A DNA stretch of 64,000 nt from Nissolia schottii (GCA_003254905.1 QANU01067059.1:68684-132683), one strand, 5' to 3'; numbered from the stretch's first letter, positions 35,001 to 48,059 are shown. Made by a program: numbers and translations. Notes: generated by a model from the letters alone, not told the origin.

Positions 35001-38000
35001 AAAGAAGAACAGGGAGGTTAGGGGTGGCTAAGCTGGGAAGAGACTACTATCTGTAGCTCTGATTCTCGTCTATCTCTATAATTCTCTGTTATCATTTTCT
35101 GTAATTGGAGCTCTGCTCTTGTGAGTTTTTCCTAATTCTTTTTATAGTAAAATACCAGTTTCTATCAATTTCGTATGTAATAGTAAACATAAGGTCTTTC
35201 TATTGGGCAAAGCAACAGCACATAACATAGCAAATATTAAGCATCATTTGTGAACTGAAACCAAACTTTTGAAAGGAAAAATGAAGAAAAAGATTAGCAC
35301 AACCTCCTGTGTTTCACGATAATGGACAAGGACTATGTGCTCCAGACTCCTGAAAAGGAAAAAAAAAAATTATAAAGCATAACTATGTGCAAACCTTTTC
35401 TGTTCAATGTACTGAAAAATACACAAGAAATTACATAACCACAGTTAGTTCATTACTAATTCATAGTTCAGAAATATGGACATGCATAGCATATTGGAAT
35501 TCAAGCCTTAAGAGTTAAGCTAAACATTGATATACATACTTATCAAGCAACCAATAACATCTACGAACAAAGCTTGGGTTATCTTGGCCGTGTGCATAAT
35601 ATACATGGATCCTTTCTTCATTACCAACCTGATTGATATGGACAAAAAGAATGACCAGAAAGAATGTAAAAGATCAGATACTGCATGCATCATTAGTTAC
35701 TCAATTCAACATCAGAATCAAGTATAACAAAAACTGTCGGAAGAAAATTTGATCATAGAAAATAAACAAAGTAATGGTGTTAAAATTAAGAGAATAAACA
35801 TAATTTATTCACCAGACACTACCCAGAAAGAATGATACAAATTTGACCATATTATTGTACACAAATTGTAGGTGTATAATGCACCGAGAATGCACTATGT
35901 ATATCAAACACCTACCAATTAGTTAATTAATACTCATAAAATCTAACAAAAGTATCTGAACCGAGTAAATGTCAAATTTTCCAACAAGAAAATACCACTC
36001 ATGGAAGAAAGCACGTTGAATAAAGACAGTGTAAATAAAAACTTGTAAAGTACACAATGCAAGTGGTTTGAAACTATGGCCTCATGCATCATGAAACAGC
36101 CCAAACCCCTCCCCCACTAAGTCACAAACCCAATCATAGTGGCTCATTCCAAGATTTAGCCTAACTTAATGCTTATCAGGCCACTTGAAGTTGCTATACT
36201 CCATCATATTTGTGTCACAATATTTTATTCCCTTCACATTCCACATAAACAGAAAAAGAGAAGTATTTCCTCTTTATATCATAATAAATATTCTCATATT
36301 CCTGTAGGAAAAAGTTACAGCAAAAACCAATCCTTATGTGGCTTAGCTACATTAATCAATCAATGTCATTGCCCTCTTTGAAAAACCTAAGTTTCAGCAA
36401 AACCAATTTGACGGGGTAGAGGATGATAAAACCAAACATTAGGAGAAATCATTTAAATAAAAAAATAAAATTTATCATAGGATAAAGCAAAACCACTAAA
36501 AACCCCTACATGCTCAATAATTTAAATTCAGCATGATACTTGCTACCACAAAACTTAAAACAAACGCCCATGAAGATCAAAATCCTCACTTTTAAGTGCT
36601 CATGTGCTTCTTTAACAGTTTTCCCATCGTTTTTCTTTTTCCAGTTGTGCCCATCTTTACGGAAGTTCCTAAGCATCTTGCGGTCAAATAATACAATAGT
36701 ACCACCTGTTACAAACCCAAATTACGAGTATAACATTAGCAGTGGTGATTTAAGTCCTGTTCAACATCATATAATTGTAGTGAACATTTGTTACTTAAAT
36801 ACAAAATAACTAATTAAGCAAAATCCCATTTAATAGTATGAACAAAAAATGCTAGAGATTAATCTTAGACACACATTATATTCATGACAAATACACTTGA
36901 AGATGCATAAATGGACACATTTTTTTTTACATCTTTTCTATTTATTAAGAATTGCTTCAACAGGAATTGAAGGGACTAGAAGTTTTCAATATTAACAACA
37001 CAAGCTGCAAATCATGAAATGCTATGGAGCAAGCAAGAATATCAAAATTGTCGTATGGAAACTAAGAAATACAAGTCAAAAGATACATGAATGAATATGA
37101 TAAGAGAAGTCTATATGAAAATGCATATCTACTTTTTGAACGTAAAACTGCTACCAATAGATATATATTACTTTTTGGCAAATTCACTGGCTTGACATGG
37201 ATTGTGAAATATTTGTAATTGCTGAGTATGGCATGAATCTCATTGGGACGAAGCCATCTGCTTTTCGCTTCCTCAAAAGTACTTTCAATATCCAGATCTG
37301 GGTTTATAACAGAAAACCAACAGAGATTATTAATATGCATCGACTACTGACCGAGCAGTTGGCAGTAGTGGTAATATTTTCAGTGAAAACAAATAGCTAC
37401 AAAAAATGCATAATGAATCTATATTTTGTCAGCTTCCTCTCAGCTTCATCTTGAAAAGCACAAGCTTATACATGATTACATGTAACTGCATTGAACCAAA
37501 AGTTATAGCCAGCCTTTCATACCCAGAGATTTTATATCTTTTACTTCGTTGTAAAGCCATGAACACTCTAGGTTGACGTCACAGCACTTTGTTTGAACAT
37601 CTCAAAGAATTCATAAAAATAAAATCAATAGCTTCTACTGTCCCCATTGAATGAGATACCGTTACTAACAAGTAACACGTGACAAACCTTAAACATGTTT
37701 ACCTTAATACAAGAAACAATTTTCTCAGCCTGTTTAATACTTCGACTTGTTGTTCTTCAAGACATGGTGTATGGTATTATTACAAACGTTATTTCAGTGG
37801 AATTGGCATAGTTCACAATAGAATACTTTGGCATCGTCTGATCCATTTAATTAACCTCACCTCATGGGACAACGAGTGGTTGTTGTTGTTGTTATTTCGG
37901 TGGACTACAGCTACATTGAACTCAGTACTATAACTCAAATATAGGGTAAAAGAATATTATAGTATTAATTCCATGGACAAAAAACAAAAAAGTGGTTTTA

Positions 38001-38597
38001 AATATACACAAACAACACAAAACCATGGGGAAGCTGCTACCCTTAATAAGTTAGTCAAAGCAATGATTTGTGGTTGCTTCTCACAAAGAAGAGTTTTAAG
38101 TCCATCAAGTATAAACAACAACCAGTACTCCCAAACCCCCCTATCCGCTTGTTGCTTTCAGAAACACCAGAAAACTTCACACTTGTGATCCCAGGGAAAT
38201 AAACAACAACCAAACACCCCCCTCTTTCTTAGTCACTTCTAGTTAGCACTGAAAATTAGACCCTTCCAGAACCAAAAGTAGCTCTAAATTCAACCAAACA
38301 CCAAAACAGTGAAAATTTTATAGATCAAAGTAGAAACTTTCCTCCTCCCCACAACAAAGGGGGGAAAAAAAAAGAACCATGACATAATAGAAAGAGATAA
38401 GAACGGCATGAAAACGTTCAAAATTGAAACTAGATGAAGGTTGAGGCTCAAGCAAAGCATGTGCATAATCCAACTCAAAGAGAGGAAGGGGGAAAAAGAA
38501 GAATGCATTGTAAAGAAGCACCCTGCAATGTGTGGAAGCCATGTATCTCTGAACCCACAAGCCGCCCCGTTAAGCTCTGTTTTGTCGCCATCATCAT
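29016..38597 (-). CDS. CAMTA5: Calmodulin-binding transcription activator, CAMTA5 type
   Basis: Thirteen exons (minus): 38522-38597, 37172-37297, 36590-36705, 35540-35628, 35304-35349, 34135-34252, 33662-33778, 33527-33585, 32122-32508, 31047-31744, 30221-30767, 29153-29461, 29016-29075. They sum to 915 codons plus stop, with all phases matching. Start MMMATKQSLTGRLVGSEIHG. Domains: CG-1 DNA-binding (about 26-151, RWLRPNEIHAIL, FRKDGHNWKKK), TIG (about 379-465), ankyrin (about 575-690, GWTALHWAAYYGR), IQ motifs (about 710-810 and 860-885) and the CaM-binding helix IIWSVGVLEKVILRWRLKRK (about 807-826). It is a nuclear, Ca2+/calmodulin-regulated transcription factor that binds CGCG-type sites. 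For exon 9 the acceptor at 32508 is preferred over an in-frame alternative at 32523. Introns hold a SINE-like and a LINE-like remnant. Confidence 0.96.
33115..33420 (+). mobile_element. LINE C-terminal fragment in CAMTA5 intron 8
   Basis: The plus strand reads RADFAAIWCVWLDQNACIKV, then GLCFWPLSGTITRLFQ. This resembles the WxxWLERNxRIF ... FWASLW region after zf-RVT in plant LINEs. No A tail or TSD is clear. Antisense to CAMTA5. Weak but consistent similarity. Confidence 0.45.
34690..34830 (-). mobile_element. Possible tRNA-derived SINE in CAMTA5 intron 5
   Basis: On the minus strand, AGTGGCACTTGGTTAGAAGCC (A-box-like) is followed about 40 bases later by GGTTCAAAACC, a good B box. The spacing fits a pol III promoter. 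Ends and TSD are not resolved, and it is not the family seen at 25634 or 57651. Confidence 0.4.
34840..35120 (+). other. LTR-retroelement-like remnant in CAMTA5 intron 5
   Basis: The stretch AGGGGTGGCTAAGCTGGGAA, then CTCTGATTCTCGTCTATCTC and TGTAATTGGAGCTCTGCTCT resembles the downstream part of long terminal repeats in legume retroelements. No ends can be fixed. Confidence 0.3.
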
Positions 38598-39087
38598 ACA
38601 AAAAATTTCCAACCAAAACGCCTTCTTCTTCCTCTCTTCAGCACAAACTCAACAGTTGCATAACTCTCTGATTCAACAAAAGAGAACAATCAACGCTCCC
38701 AGACCCAGACAACAGTGAATCAAAAGCTGTAGACTAAAAAGAAGGGAGAAAAAGAAGAGAAAAAAAAAGGAGAGAAATTTTGATCATACGTGATTGGGGT
38801 TTGTCTGTGTGTGTCACTGTGCTCTGTTTGGAGTGGAAGAAAGAGAAAGGAAGGATAGTGGCAGCTCAATATTTGACACACAGGGATCTTCTGCTCCCTT
38901 TCCCTTTTTCTATTGCAACTTACTCCATAACTATTATTTTATTTATTTATTTATTACATTAAAAAAATATAGAATCGAACCTCTCTTCCCAAGGAGAAAC
39001 GTTGTATTTTCTTACGGAATTATCTTAAAAAATTTCTTTTTACGTAATAATAAAGTAAATTTTTTATTATTTTTTAAGTTTTTAAGA
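38598..39087 (-). promoter_or_regulatory. CAMTA5 5' UTR and upstream region
   Basis: Purine/pyrimidine-biased 5' leader (about 38598-38780), then AT-rich sequence up to the CACTA element boundary. No unambiguous TATA box was chosen. A TTTA tandem tract (TTATTTATTTATTTATTA) lies at about 38937-38956. Confidence 0.45.
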
Positions 39088-42000
39088 CACTAAAAAAATT
39101 TATACTAATTTGTAAGTGAATATATCATTTCTCATTTTAATGTTTATGCATTGTCGGTAAATGTCTTTCACAAGTTTGTTGACGAAAATCGTTAGTTATC
39201 CACCAGTATTTTTGCCTATATAAATTGGCGCTAAATGGCGCCAATATGTGACTGGCGGATATATCCACCAATAAATATTAAATAATATATTATATAGTTG
39301 AGAATGGTACTGACAGATATATCCGTTGGTAACAGATTAGGGTTATTAAATTCATCGTTTATCTTCTTCTTGTTAGTAAACACGCACGTCATAAGCACAT
39401 TACCAAAATTTGATATACGATATATCTAACAAATTATGAAACCTACATATGGACGAAACATAACAGGCATGCAACTTTAATTCCCATGTATGATTCCTAA
39501 TTAATAATTATACGATTAATTAATTACTGAAGTGACGAGGAGAAGAAATTTGTTTTTTGTGGCACAATGCTATAAGACATATATATCAAATAGACACATT
39601 CGTCTTAATTTCATTCTTCTGAGGAATAACTGGAACTGCAACGGGTTACTTTAATTTCTATTGGTTATGTGTGTTATTAATGATCTATTTATCTATATAT
39701 ATTTATAGAGGGAGAGAGAAAAAAAGATCTTTCATGAAACACAAGAGCATAAAATGATAAAATTATTGCGAACAATTTATGAGACTCCGAATTCCATAGG
39801 ATTAACTTGGTTAGGGTTTAGGGTACGTATTGGCGAATTTATCCGCCTGTAACAAAATACCACGTTTTGCTTCCCAACTTAGATATCCATTTTATGGGGG
39901 ATAAATCCGTCAGTAATGAATTTTTTGAAATTTTTGAGATTCTCACCCAAGTGAAACATGATGTTTCACTTAAAATTAGTAGCAAAGGATTTATTTTTGC
40001 GGTGGATAAATCTATTGGTAATCGTCAGAAAACCCTATTTTATGACAATTCATTCCTTTCACTCATTTTCCTTCTTCTTCTCATTCTCTCTAACCCCTTT
40101 CCTCATTCTCTCTAACCCTCTGCCACACCACAATTTGCCGCCGCCTCCTCCTGTGCCTCCTACACCCTCCAAGTCCCCGAGTCCATCACCGACGCCACTG
40201 CCACCCCTAAGCCCCATGTCCATCAAGGTCGCCGCCTCCCCCAACCATCCTCTTTACCGAAGCCGCCGCCACCCCTATGCCCCTTCTTCACCGAAGCCAC
40301 CATTTTCACTACCTCCACCACCAGTAATTCTCCCTCACTTTTTATTTTTATTTTTTATTTTTTTAGGATAGTCAATGGTAATAGGAAAGATAATTGATGA
40401 TTTGGGTAATTGATTAGTTTTTTTGTTGTGTGTTAGTGTATATGATATGTGTGTTGTATGTTATTATATGATAAGTGTGTGTTATAGTTATTTTGTGATT
40501 TTAATGATATGTTTGTATGTGTTAATTAGTGCAAATGGTTGTATGCATGCGTGAATGCATGTTTATGTGCTTATGTGTAAGTGTTAGTGTGTGTGATAGT
40601 TGATTTGTGATGATGGTGATAAATGTGTGTGCGTGTGTGCGTGCTTATTAGTGTAAGTGTGTGTGTGTGTGTGTTAGTTAATTTGAGTGTAAGTGTTAGT
40701 ATATGTGTGCTAATTAGTGCTTGTTGTTTATGTGTGTTAGTATAAGTGTTATTTAAAGTATTATTTACTCTTTTTTTTTTCTTCCAAATATGGCTTCATA
40801 AAACAATAGAGATAAAAGCAGAGCTAATAGAGATAGAGGCAAGGGTGACAAAGACAACAATTTATTTACATTGACGTCAGCTTCCACATCCACCCCCATG
40901 TCGTTCAGAGGGAGATTTATGTCCCCTCAGGGTTATAATATGCCCCCACATTTAGGCTCAATAGGCCTGGGGTTCATGCCGACTTTGAGGTATCTGGGTT
41001 CAGGGTACGATTTGCCCTACTCGACTTATGGTATGCCTTAAGGTTATAATATTCCTACTCATGGGTAGGGTGGGTATGAGAGGGTCAATGTGTGGACGGA
41101 TATGAATATGCCCATAATTATGGGTGACCGATGTGGCCCAACACTGAGGAGAATGCTCGTCCACGTCCTCTTCCACTTCCATCGACTCAAACCCACATGC
41201 CACAATCCAGTTCTCAACTGGACATGGGCTCTATCAGACCTGGATTTTTGTATGGTTTGCCAATGACCCTCGCGTAAGGATCATGCTAGAACCCACTGGT
41301 ACTAGGTAAGTGTTAGTATAATTGTTTAATTATTAGTTACTTTATTTTATTAGTATTGATTAATTAATTGATATATATATATATATATATATATTTGTAT
41401 TGTATTTAGATGGTATCCATATACAGGAAACTCCAAGACAAAGCTGACTAAGATAATCAAGAGATTGTATGATCATCTTGTGCCTTATTGGGCAGTTATT
41501 CCTGATGAGGAAAGGAGAAGTATGTATGACGCTTGTGAGGTATATAATTACATTAATTTAATGCATATAATTATGTATATTTAGATGTATATATGTTTAA
41601 TTACTTTTATGTATAGGAGCATTTCCTTTTTGATGAGGATGATAAAGATATGTATGCACCCTTCTAATATAGAGCAAGAAAATGGCTATAACAATTGTAC
41701 AAGAAGATCAAGAACGAGACTAATAAAAACCCTATCTTGAATGACTCAAGAAGCGTTCGCATTGCACCAAATTTGGGCTAGAAAAAAGTTTAATGACAAA
41801 TCTGAGAAGACCAAGGCATTAAGACATTCAGCAAAGGGGGCCAATGCACATTGGTGGATCTATTACCTTACACTCCACGAGGTAGAGAATGGTAGCATTT
41901 TAAATTTGTGAATTTAATTATTCAGTTTAATTTATTCAAGTGAATTTAGTTTACTATGATATTGTATATTTAACAAAATGCAGACCTAAGACTTGGGCAG

Positions 42001-43344
42001 ACCTCCATATGAGTCAGAGGTTTTTCAGTATACTCATCTAAAGAAGGATGAAAGGGGTGAGAACATTTTCTAGGTCAATTTGTGGTCTGAGAACACGAAT
42101 GTAGGTATCAATTTACTTAATAATTAATTATTTCACTACATGTATATTGTAAATTAAATTATGTTTCTAACTATGTGATTTTTTGTTAAATTACACATAA
42201 ATGGCGTACAAACAAAGGCTGGATGAGGCAAGATTGCAAAAAACTTAGAGTCTTGGCAAGGATGAAGGTGGAGCTAACGATGCCCCAAAAATGTATGAGG
42301 ACGCATTATGGTTGGAGGTCACTGGCTATATGAACAGAAACTGTAACAACCCGACTTTTTGCCAGTTATTAAAATGTCACTTAATAAATAATTAAGAACA
42401 TGTTAATAAGGAAAAGATGATATAAAAATAAAATAAAATTTAAATATTAATTTAATTCCTGTCGTATTAGCTAAAAATAATAATTTTGCGATCTCGTGAC
42501 GTCCGGTGACGTTCAGGTCAATATTAGGTATTATTAGAATTTAATTATGACTCGAAGGAGTCTGTAAAATACACTAATATGAAAATAATGCGAGAATATA
42601 TCGCCAAAGATTTAAATATTAATAAGAAAAATTAATGGGTCACAACGGTATGTCCGAAATATTTTTAGGACATTCGGACATAAATAGTTAACGAGCGAAC
42701 ATGACCAAAACCATACAAAGAAAGATAAAAACACTAAGGCCAAAGGCCCAAATACCCCACAGTAGCCCTATCCCCCACGAAAACACACACACCCGAAGAC
42801 ACATACACATGCACAAAAGATTCATTTCCTTCCTTTTCCTAAGTCTCTAAAACCTAAAGCTCCAAAGCCCCAAAGTTCCATCATCATCCTTTACTTTCAT
42901 CACCTTCAATCACTCTCAAAGTTATCAAGAAGACAAGCAAGTGGCAAGGCAAGGGGTTTCTCTTCACTTGGGAGAAAGGAAAGCTTAAGTTCCATAACCC
43001 TAAATTCCATAACCTAAGCTTCCATCACTTCTTAGCAAGAACTCAAGCAATCAAGCTTCAAGTTCATCTTTTTCATCATCCAAGAGCTCTTTAGGAAGTG
43101 GGTAACTTTAGCTCATCACCTCTTGATTGGTGAATGTTTGTTTATGTGGTTATGTATGTATGTGATGATGCTTGAGTCTATGTGTATGTTGGATAAATTG
43201 CTAGAAATGATGCTAGGGTTAGGAAGATGATTCTGAAGGGTCCTGTGACCTGGACTAGATAGGATTATTATGTGTAAAAGCTTAAGGTAAATCCATGGAA
43301 GAAAAGGGAAGATAATTTGCATTCTGACGCTGAATTTCCAAAAC

Positions 43345-43462
43345 TGGGTCAGGCTCACACCAGGCGCACCTGCCAGGCTCACGTCAGGCTCCCGCCAGGC
43401 TCACAGGTCAGGCCCCCGCCAGACCACCCCAGGCCACGTCAGGCCACGCACTAAACCTTTGG

Positions 43463-43504
<42 letters not shown>
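43345..43504. repeat. CAGGCTCACG/CAGGCCACG repeats followed by (AT)n
   Basis: About eight degenerate units of CAGGCTCACGC / CAGGCCACGT (43349-43450), then about 20 AT units (43465-43504), inside the LTR-like unit. Confidence 0.8.
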
Positions 43505-43510
<6 letters not shown>

Positions 43511-43659
43511 ACGTTATAAATGATTGTATGATGATGTATGTGAAGTATGTGCATTCCATGCATTTTGTAAGGGAAGTCAAAGAATTAGAAGTAATTATGA
43601 GATAAGTAAATATTATGAAATGAACAATAGGAAACAAGTCATATCATGCTGCAGGTACA

Positions 43660-43750
43660 GAAATGCTGAAAAGGGCCAATGCCCAATGCTGCTGAAACAG
43701 GGCAAATGCCCAATGCTGAAATTGGCTATATGCCACATGCTGAACAGGCC
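43660..43750. repeat. Degenerate repeats around GCCCAATGCTG
   Basis: GGGCCAATGCCCAATGCTG and GGCAAATGCCCAATGCTG recur with drift, four to five units, inside the LTR-like unit. Confidence 0.6.
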
Positions 43751-44060
43751 GTGATCACGTGAGCCACCATGATCCCACTTCAGGAGGTCGAGGCATCCTG
43801 AATGTGGAAGCCCGCCACAGGTGGTGTCGATATGGCATTCCTGGAGGTGTGCGGTTACCACGCCTATGCATTGTCGAAAGGGGGCAAGCTTAGGTGGGGG
43901 TACAATATCCGCCCACTGTCGAGGGGTCCCGAGGGGGCACACGGCAGGTGGAAGCCCACCGCAGTAAGGTCCAGACAGTGTCGGCCTATACTGAGGGTGC
44001 GAGGTTATTCCGTCATACTAGTGTCAACAGAGGACATTACTATGGTGGGAATAACACCTA

Positions 44061-44132
44061 TTCTGTTATGCTGTTACATTCTGTTATGCTGTTACATTCT
44101 GTTATGCTGTTACATTCTGTTAGGCATATTTA
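44061..44132. repeat. 18-bp perfect tandem repeat
   Basis: TTCTGTTATGCTGTTACA occurs three times in tandem at 18-base spacing from 44061, with a partial fourth unit. Looser TTCTGTTATG copies continue to about 44280. Confidence 0.9.
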
Positions 44133-45917
44133 ATTCTGTCATGTTTATGCTGCTGACTATGCTACACATATTCTGCTGATTCTGTTATGTCTACGTTGGA
44201 TGACCATGTGATGCATATTCCGATGATTCTGTTATGCTGAATGTACTCTGAATATATTCTGTTATACAGTTTGATTACTTGAATATATAGTCTGCTGTTA
44301 TGCCGTACCGTCAAGAGCACGCTCGAGACGGTTTTCACGAAATGTTAATCAGCACGAGAATGTAGTAAACAAGAGTAGTTCCCATATCACATAATAATGC
44401 AGATAAAGCCGTTCAGATAGGCCAGATAATAAATGGTAGGGACTTTAGTATGTATGTTCACTAGAGATCTCTGAGCGGCCTGAAGTCCGACATAATCTGA
44501 TACGAGACTCAGGAACTAAAGTTATTTCCACTGAGAACCTACCGTTCTCATCCCCACTGTTTTATGACTTCAGGTACCGAAGATGATTCGTATTCTGTGA
44601 ATGCTGATAAGCCGCCGCAGCACCGTGAGCGGCCAAGATAGTAGATGAACTTAGAGAGCTGGATGCCAGGATGTTTGCCAAAGGCCTACTGAGTAGTATT
44701 CCAGTAGCCTTGTATTTTGATGTTATATATTCCGGATTCTATAGATGATATTTCAGTTTATGTACATGTTATGTGTAGCTTACTTATTGTATATACAACT
44801 ATGTGACGGATATGATGGACCACATGAATGTATAATAAATGCTTTATTAATATACTGTTATACGCTTTGTTATATTATTCTTTCTGACGCATGGCTCTAT
44901 TTTAGTATTTATCCAATGTAAATGAAAAGTTTTAAAATTGGTCCTTATTTTCTTAAGCCACTATTTTCGAAAGATAACTATGGACTAAGGTATTCCGACC
45001 GAGTAGAGAACAACCTAGTGAGCATTGTTTACTACGTACGGGTAAACAGTTAGCTAGGGTGTTTCAGAAATCGCATGTATGGACAGGGTGAAATTCTCCT
45101 CAAGATGACCAGGAGAGAGGGAGGGAGAGGACAATCAACTGTTAGCATCGATTTTTGGTGTGCCGCCTTGCCCACTACGGATGACGTCCGTCGTGTCATT
45201 CATGGCCTCAAAACTGAAGCCATGTAGTTACAGCAGGAGGTGACCTGCCTTCAAGCAAAGACAAACAATGGAAGAAGAAAAAATTGAAAATGAAGAAAAA
45301 TATGGATTCTAATCTCTCCCACATATGATCACAATTATAGGCAGACGGATCATCATAGTCGCCCGACTTCTCCTTCTCTGACAACTCAGAGAACGATGAT
45401 GACAACGACCATATTCCCAACACCCTTGGCCCTCGCCACGACGTAGATAATGGCAAGGATTCATTTATCCCTAGATACACCCCAGCCCCAGCCCACCTCG
45501 CTGCAATGACCACTTTTGATTTGCTTTTTTATTTTATTTTATTTTAATATTGTTTAAATATAATGAATATTAATTTTGTTTTAATAAATATTAATTATGT
45601 CATTTATAATCATGGATTTTTTTTAATTAAAATTTTTTGATATATTTTTGACAGATATACCTGTCGGTAACCGTTCGTAAAGGCATCATTCTTGTGACGA
45701 GATACTGACAGACACGAAATCTGATGATAACTAGTTACCGACAGCATCAATATCATTTGATATTTTCTGACGTCAAATCCGTCGGAAACATATAATCCAT
45801 CGATATTTTAAGAAAATTTTCCGATGTAAGACATTTTTTTTAGTAGTGATATGCATTATTTTTAATAAAAATTATACTTATATTATAATATTAATCCTAT
45901 TTATAGGTTTTTCTTAA

Positions 45918-46852
45918 GGACCTGTTTGGTATCATGTATAAGGTTGGATTGTATAACCTAATATAATACAACATGACCTTATCCATCATTTGGTGTTACT
46001 TGCGTATTGTATTAGGTTTAACATCAATGAACTCTTATACGTTAGAATGACATATAACTTTATCAATCTAAGGGAGGTAAGATTAGACCTGATTAGATTT
46101 TGATGAATAAGGTATTTTTCTTCTTCTTTCTATGATATAATTTTTATAATTATGAAAATAATAATTAAAATTATTGATAGTTAATATAATATATAATACT
46201 TATAATAAATATTTAAAATAAAAATAGATGATTAAAAATAATAATATTTATAATAATAAAAAATTAAATAATTATTTATTAAAATATCTAAATGATAAAT
46301 AATTTAGGATATAAATTATATTTAATACAATATAAATTTAAATAATTAAATTACAAATATTATATTTAATATTATAATTAAATAATTAATAAAAATATTT
46401 TCATTGTAATTTCATGTTATATTTAATTATAAAAGAAATAAAATATTAAAATATATAATATAGAGAGTATTATATATTTTTTATTTTATATATTTTATTA
46501 TAATAATAAATAGTTATTAAAAGTATTTTACATAATTAATCAATATTATTCAGTAAAAATTATATAATATTTTATATAACAAAAATAAGAAATGTTTAAA
46601 ATAATTATAATTAAAAAATTTAAATTATTTTAATATTAATATTTATTTATTAATTTTAATTAGTAAAATTTATATTTTTATTATAAATTTTAATTGAATT
46701 TCTACTTTTCATTATAATTATTTCTTATAATATATGCTGACATACCAAACGTTGCATAGTATTAAAAGCTATTTAGCCTTATAAAGCCATCCCTTATACT
46801 ATCATGCCTAATTTTATCAGACATTATTCTATTAAGTATGTCAAATGAGTCC
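45918..46852. mobile_element. PIF/Harbinger-like non-autonomous element, 935 bp
   Basis: Left terminus GGACCTGTTTGGTATCATG; right terminus (reverse complement) GGACTCATTTGACATACTT. Flanking 3-mers are TAA and TGA. The layout and phrases (GTTTGGTA-CAT, ATACTATCATG, TTGGTGT) match the element at 1083-1923, so both belong to one family. The interior is extremely AT-rich (46130-46720), without coding sequence. Confidence 0.6.
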
Positions 46853-48050
46853 TGAGTAACTAAACAGGTAAGTGAGAAACTAAGAGCGCCTGTAGGGCAT
46901 TGTTTAAGGCATTAAGACTGAAAGTCTTTTATTAAAAGGTGAAAATTTTAAATCTCTAGTGCATTGAAAGTTATAAGAACTCAAAAAAAAAAAATTACTA
47001 TTTTTAGTTCTTTTAAAATGTCCTTAACATAACCTAATAAGTAAAAGACTTAATTTTGCCTTAACCAAGCTGACACATCAAAAGCTCAGAGTAGCGTTCA
47101 AGCTTGTCTTGAGCTGAGTCCGAACCTCGAAATCAGACTCAATTATTATTGAGTCGAGTCGAGCCTATATTTTATAAAGTCAAGTATGAGCTTTGTTAAG
47201 TTCAACTCACTTCTAGCCTTACACAAAAATTTATTTTCGTTATGGTAAATTTTACACTCCTGTGAGTATGATTGTTTGTTGTCTAACATGAATGTAAAAT
47301 ATAATTTCTCTAAATTTAGTACTATCTGATTTGATGCTCAATAATATAACACACATGAATTTATAAAAAAAGGACAATGATCTTTTAAAATGATATATCT
47401 CACTTTAAAGGATAAAATGAAAAATCTCGTTTTTACTTTATTAATTTAATATTACAATATTTTACTTTATCTTCTAAAGTGAGATCCCTAATATTCAAAT
47501 ACAAAAAATAATACTAATCACTTTTCGACATATATATCTTTCGGTCAACCATTTTGGACCGCCGTGTACCAATATCCTCACAGCAAACTTTTGGATCGTA
47601 CGTGTGAGCCCCAAACTCCATGCGTGCCGCTAATCAAATCAGCCATAATGGTTGACCAAAACAAAAAATCAACCTTAATGGGAACGAAAGACCTCTTGTC
47701 GGCACCCCTATATCTTCATTTCATAGCATGATTTTTGTACATGAATAATTGGACGATAAACTTTAATTAAGACATGTTGGCACCTAAAAGTTGTAATTGA
47801 GCTAACAATGCAAGTATTAAGATGATGCAATGTATGAGCTTGGTTAAGGTTAATGGACGCCGAAGAAATAAATGACAACCTAACTAATCGAAGTTCCAAT
47901 GGTTATGCCAAGTATAGTTAAAAACATTGACTTGGGCAAGTCATATGATTTGGCTAATTATTTGAGTTCACATTATTAATGGGTGATAAGTACACGTATA
48001 AGATAAGTTCAATATTAATGAGGTACTTTAGTATACTATTGTTAAGAATT
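46853..48050. other. Intergenic, AT-rich, no gene recognised
   Basis: Contains a GAGTCGAGTCGAGCC phrase at about 47150, as in degenerate hAT-like repeats, and an imperfect inverted pair GGTCAACCATTTTGG / GGTTGACCAAAAC at about 47540-47665. Nothing codes convincingly. Confidence 0.5.
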
Positions 48051-48059
48051 CAAAGAATT

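Larger units (their letters stand above)
42346..45066. mobile_element. 2.7-kb TG...CA unit, probable solo LTR, nested in the CACTA gene
   Basis: Starts TGTAACAACCCGACTTTTTG and ends TAGCTAGGGTGTTTCA. The flanks are AACAGAAAC on the left and GAAATCGC on the right, so a ~5-bp AGAAA/GAAAY repeat remains. Removing the unit restores the host reading frame ...TGYMNRN-RMYGQGE.... No gag or pol is visible. TGTAACAACC...GGTGTTTCA termini are common for plant Ty3/Gypsy LTRs, and the length would suit a long-LTR chromovirus type. It includes several internal short repeats. The family is inferred only. Confidence 0.65.
39088..45848. mobile_element. CACTA (En/Spm-type) element with decayed Transposase_24-type gene
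   Basis: The right end reads TTTTTTTTAGTAGTG, i.e. CACTACTAAAAAAAA inverted; the left end is CACTAAAAAAATTT at 39088. The flanking 3-mers AGA and ATA differ by one base. Subterminal repeats of the GTCGGTAA / GGCGGATATATCC / GACGGATTTG type occur at both ends (39150-40020, 45650-45820). Inside, plus-strand exons decode a Ptta/En-Spm Transposase_24-like protein. They include KTKLTKIIKRLYDHLVPYWA (41430-41540), a stretch at 41745-41850 reading LHQIWARKKFNDKSEKTKAL (HQ... onward), PPYESEVFQYTHLKKDERG (about 42000-42060) and ALWLEVTGYMNRN (about 42305-42344). It resumes at 45067 as RMYGQGEILLKMTREGGRGQ. In-frame stops make it inactive, and no TNP2-type transposase is seen. The left boundary is tentative. 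Confidence 0.7.

Noticed and set aside
39958..40371. Proline/serine-rich open frame (PPPPPVPPTPSKSPSPSPTP)
   Set aside because: Could be read as an extensin-like gene, but it sits in the CACTA element, lacks a signal peptide and is CCN low-complexity sequence.
43524..44179. Open frames on both strands with Cys/Leu repeats
   Set aside because: They arise from the short tandem repeats inside the LTR-like unit.
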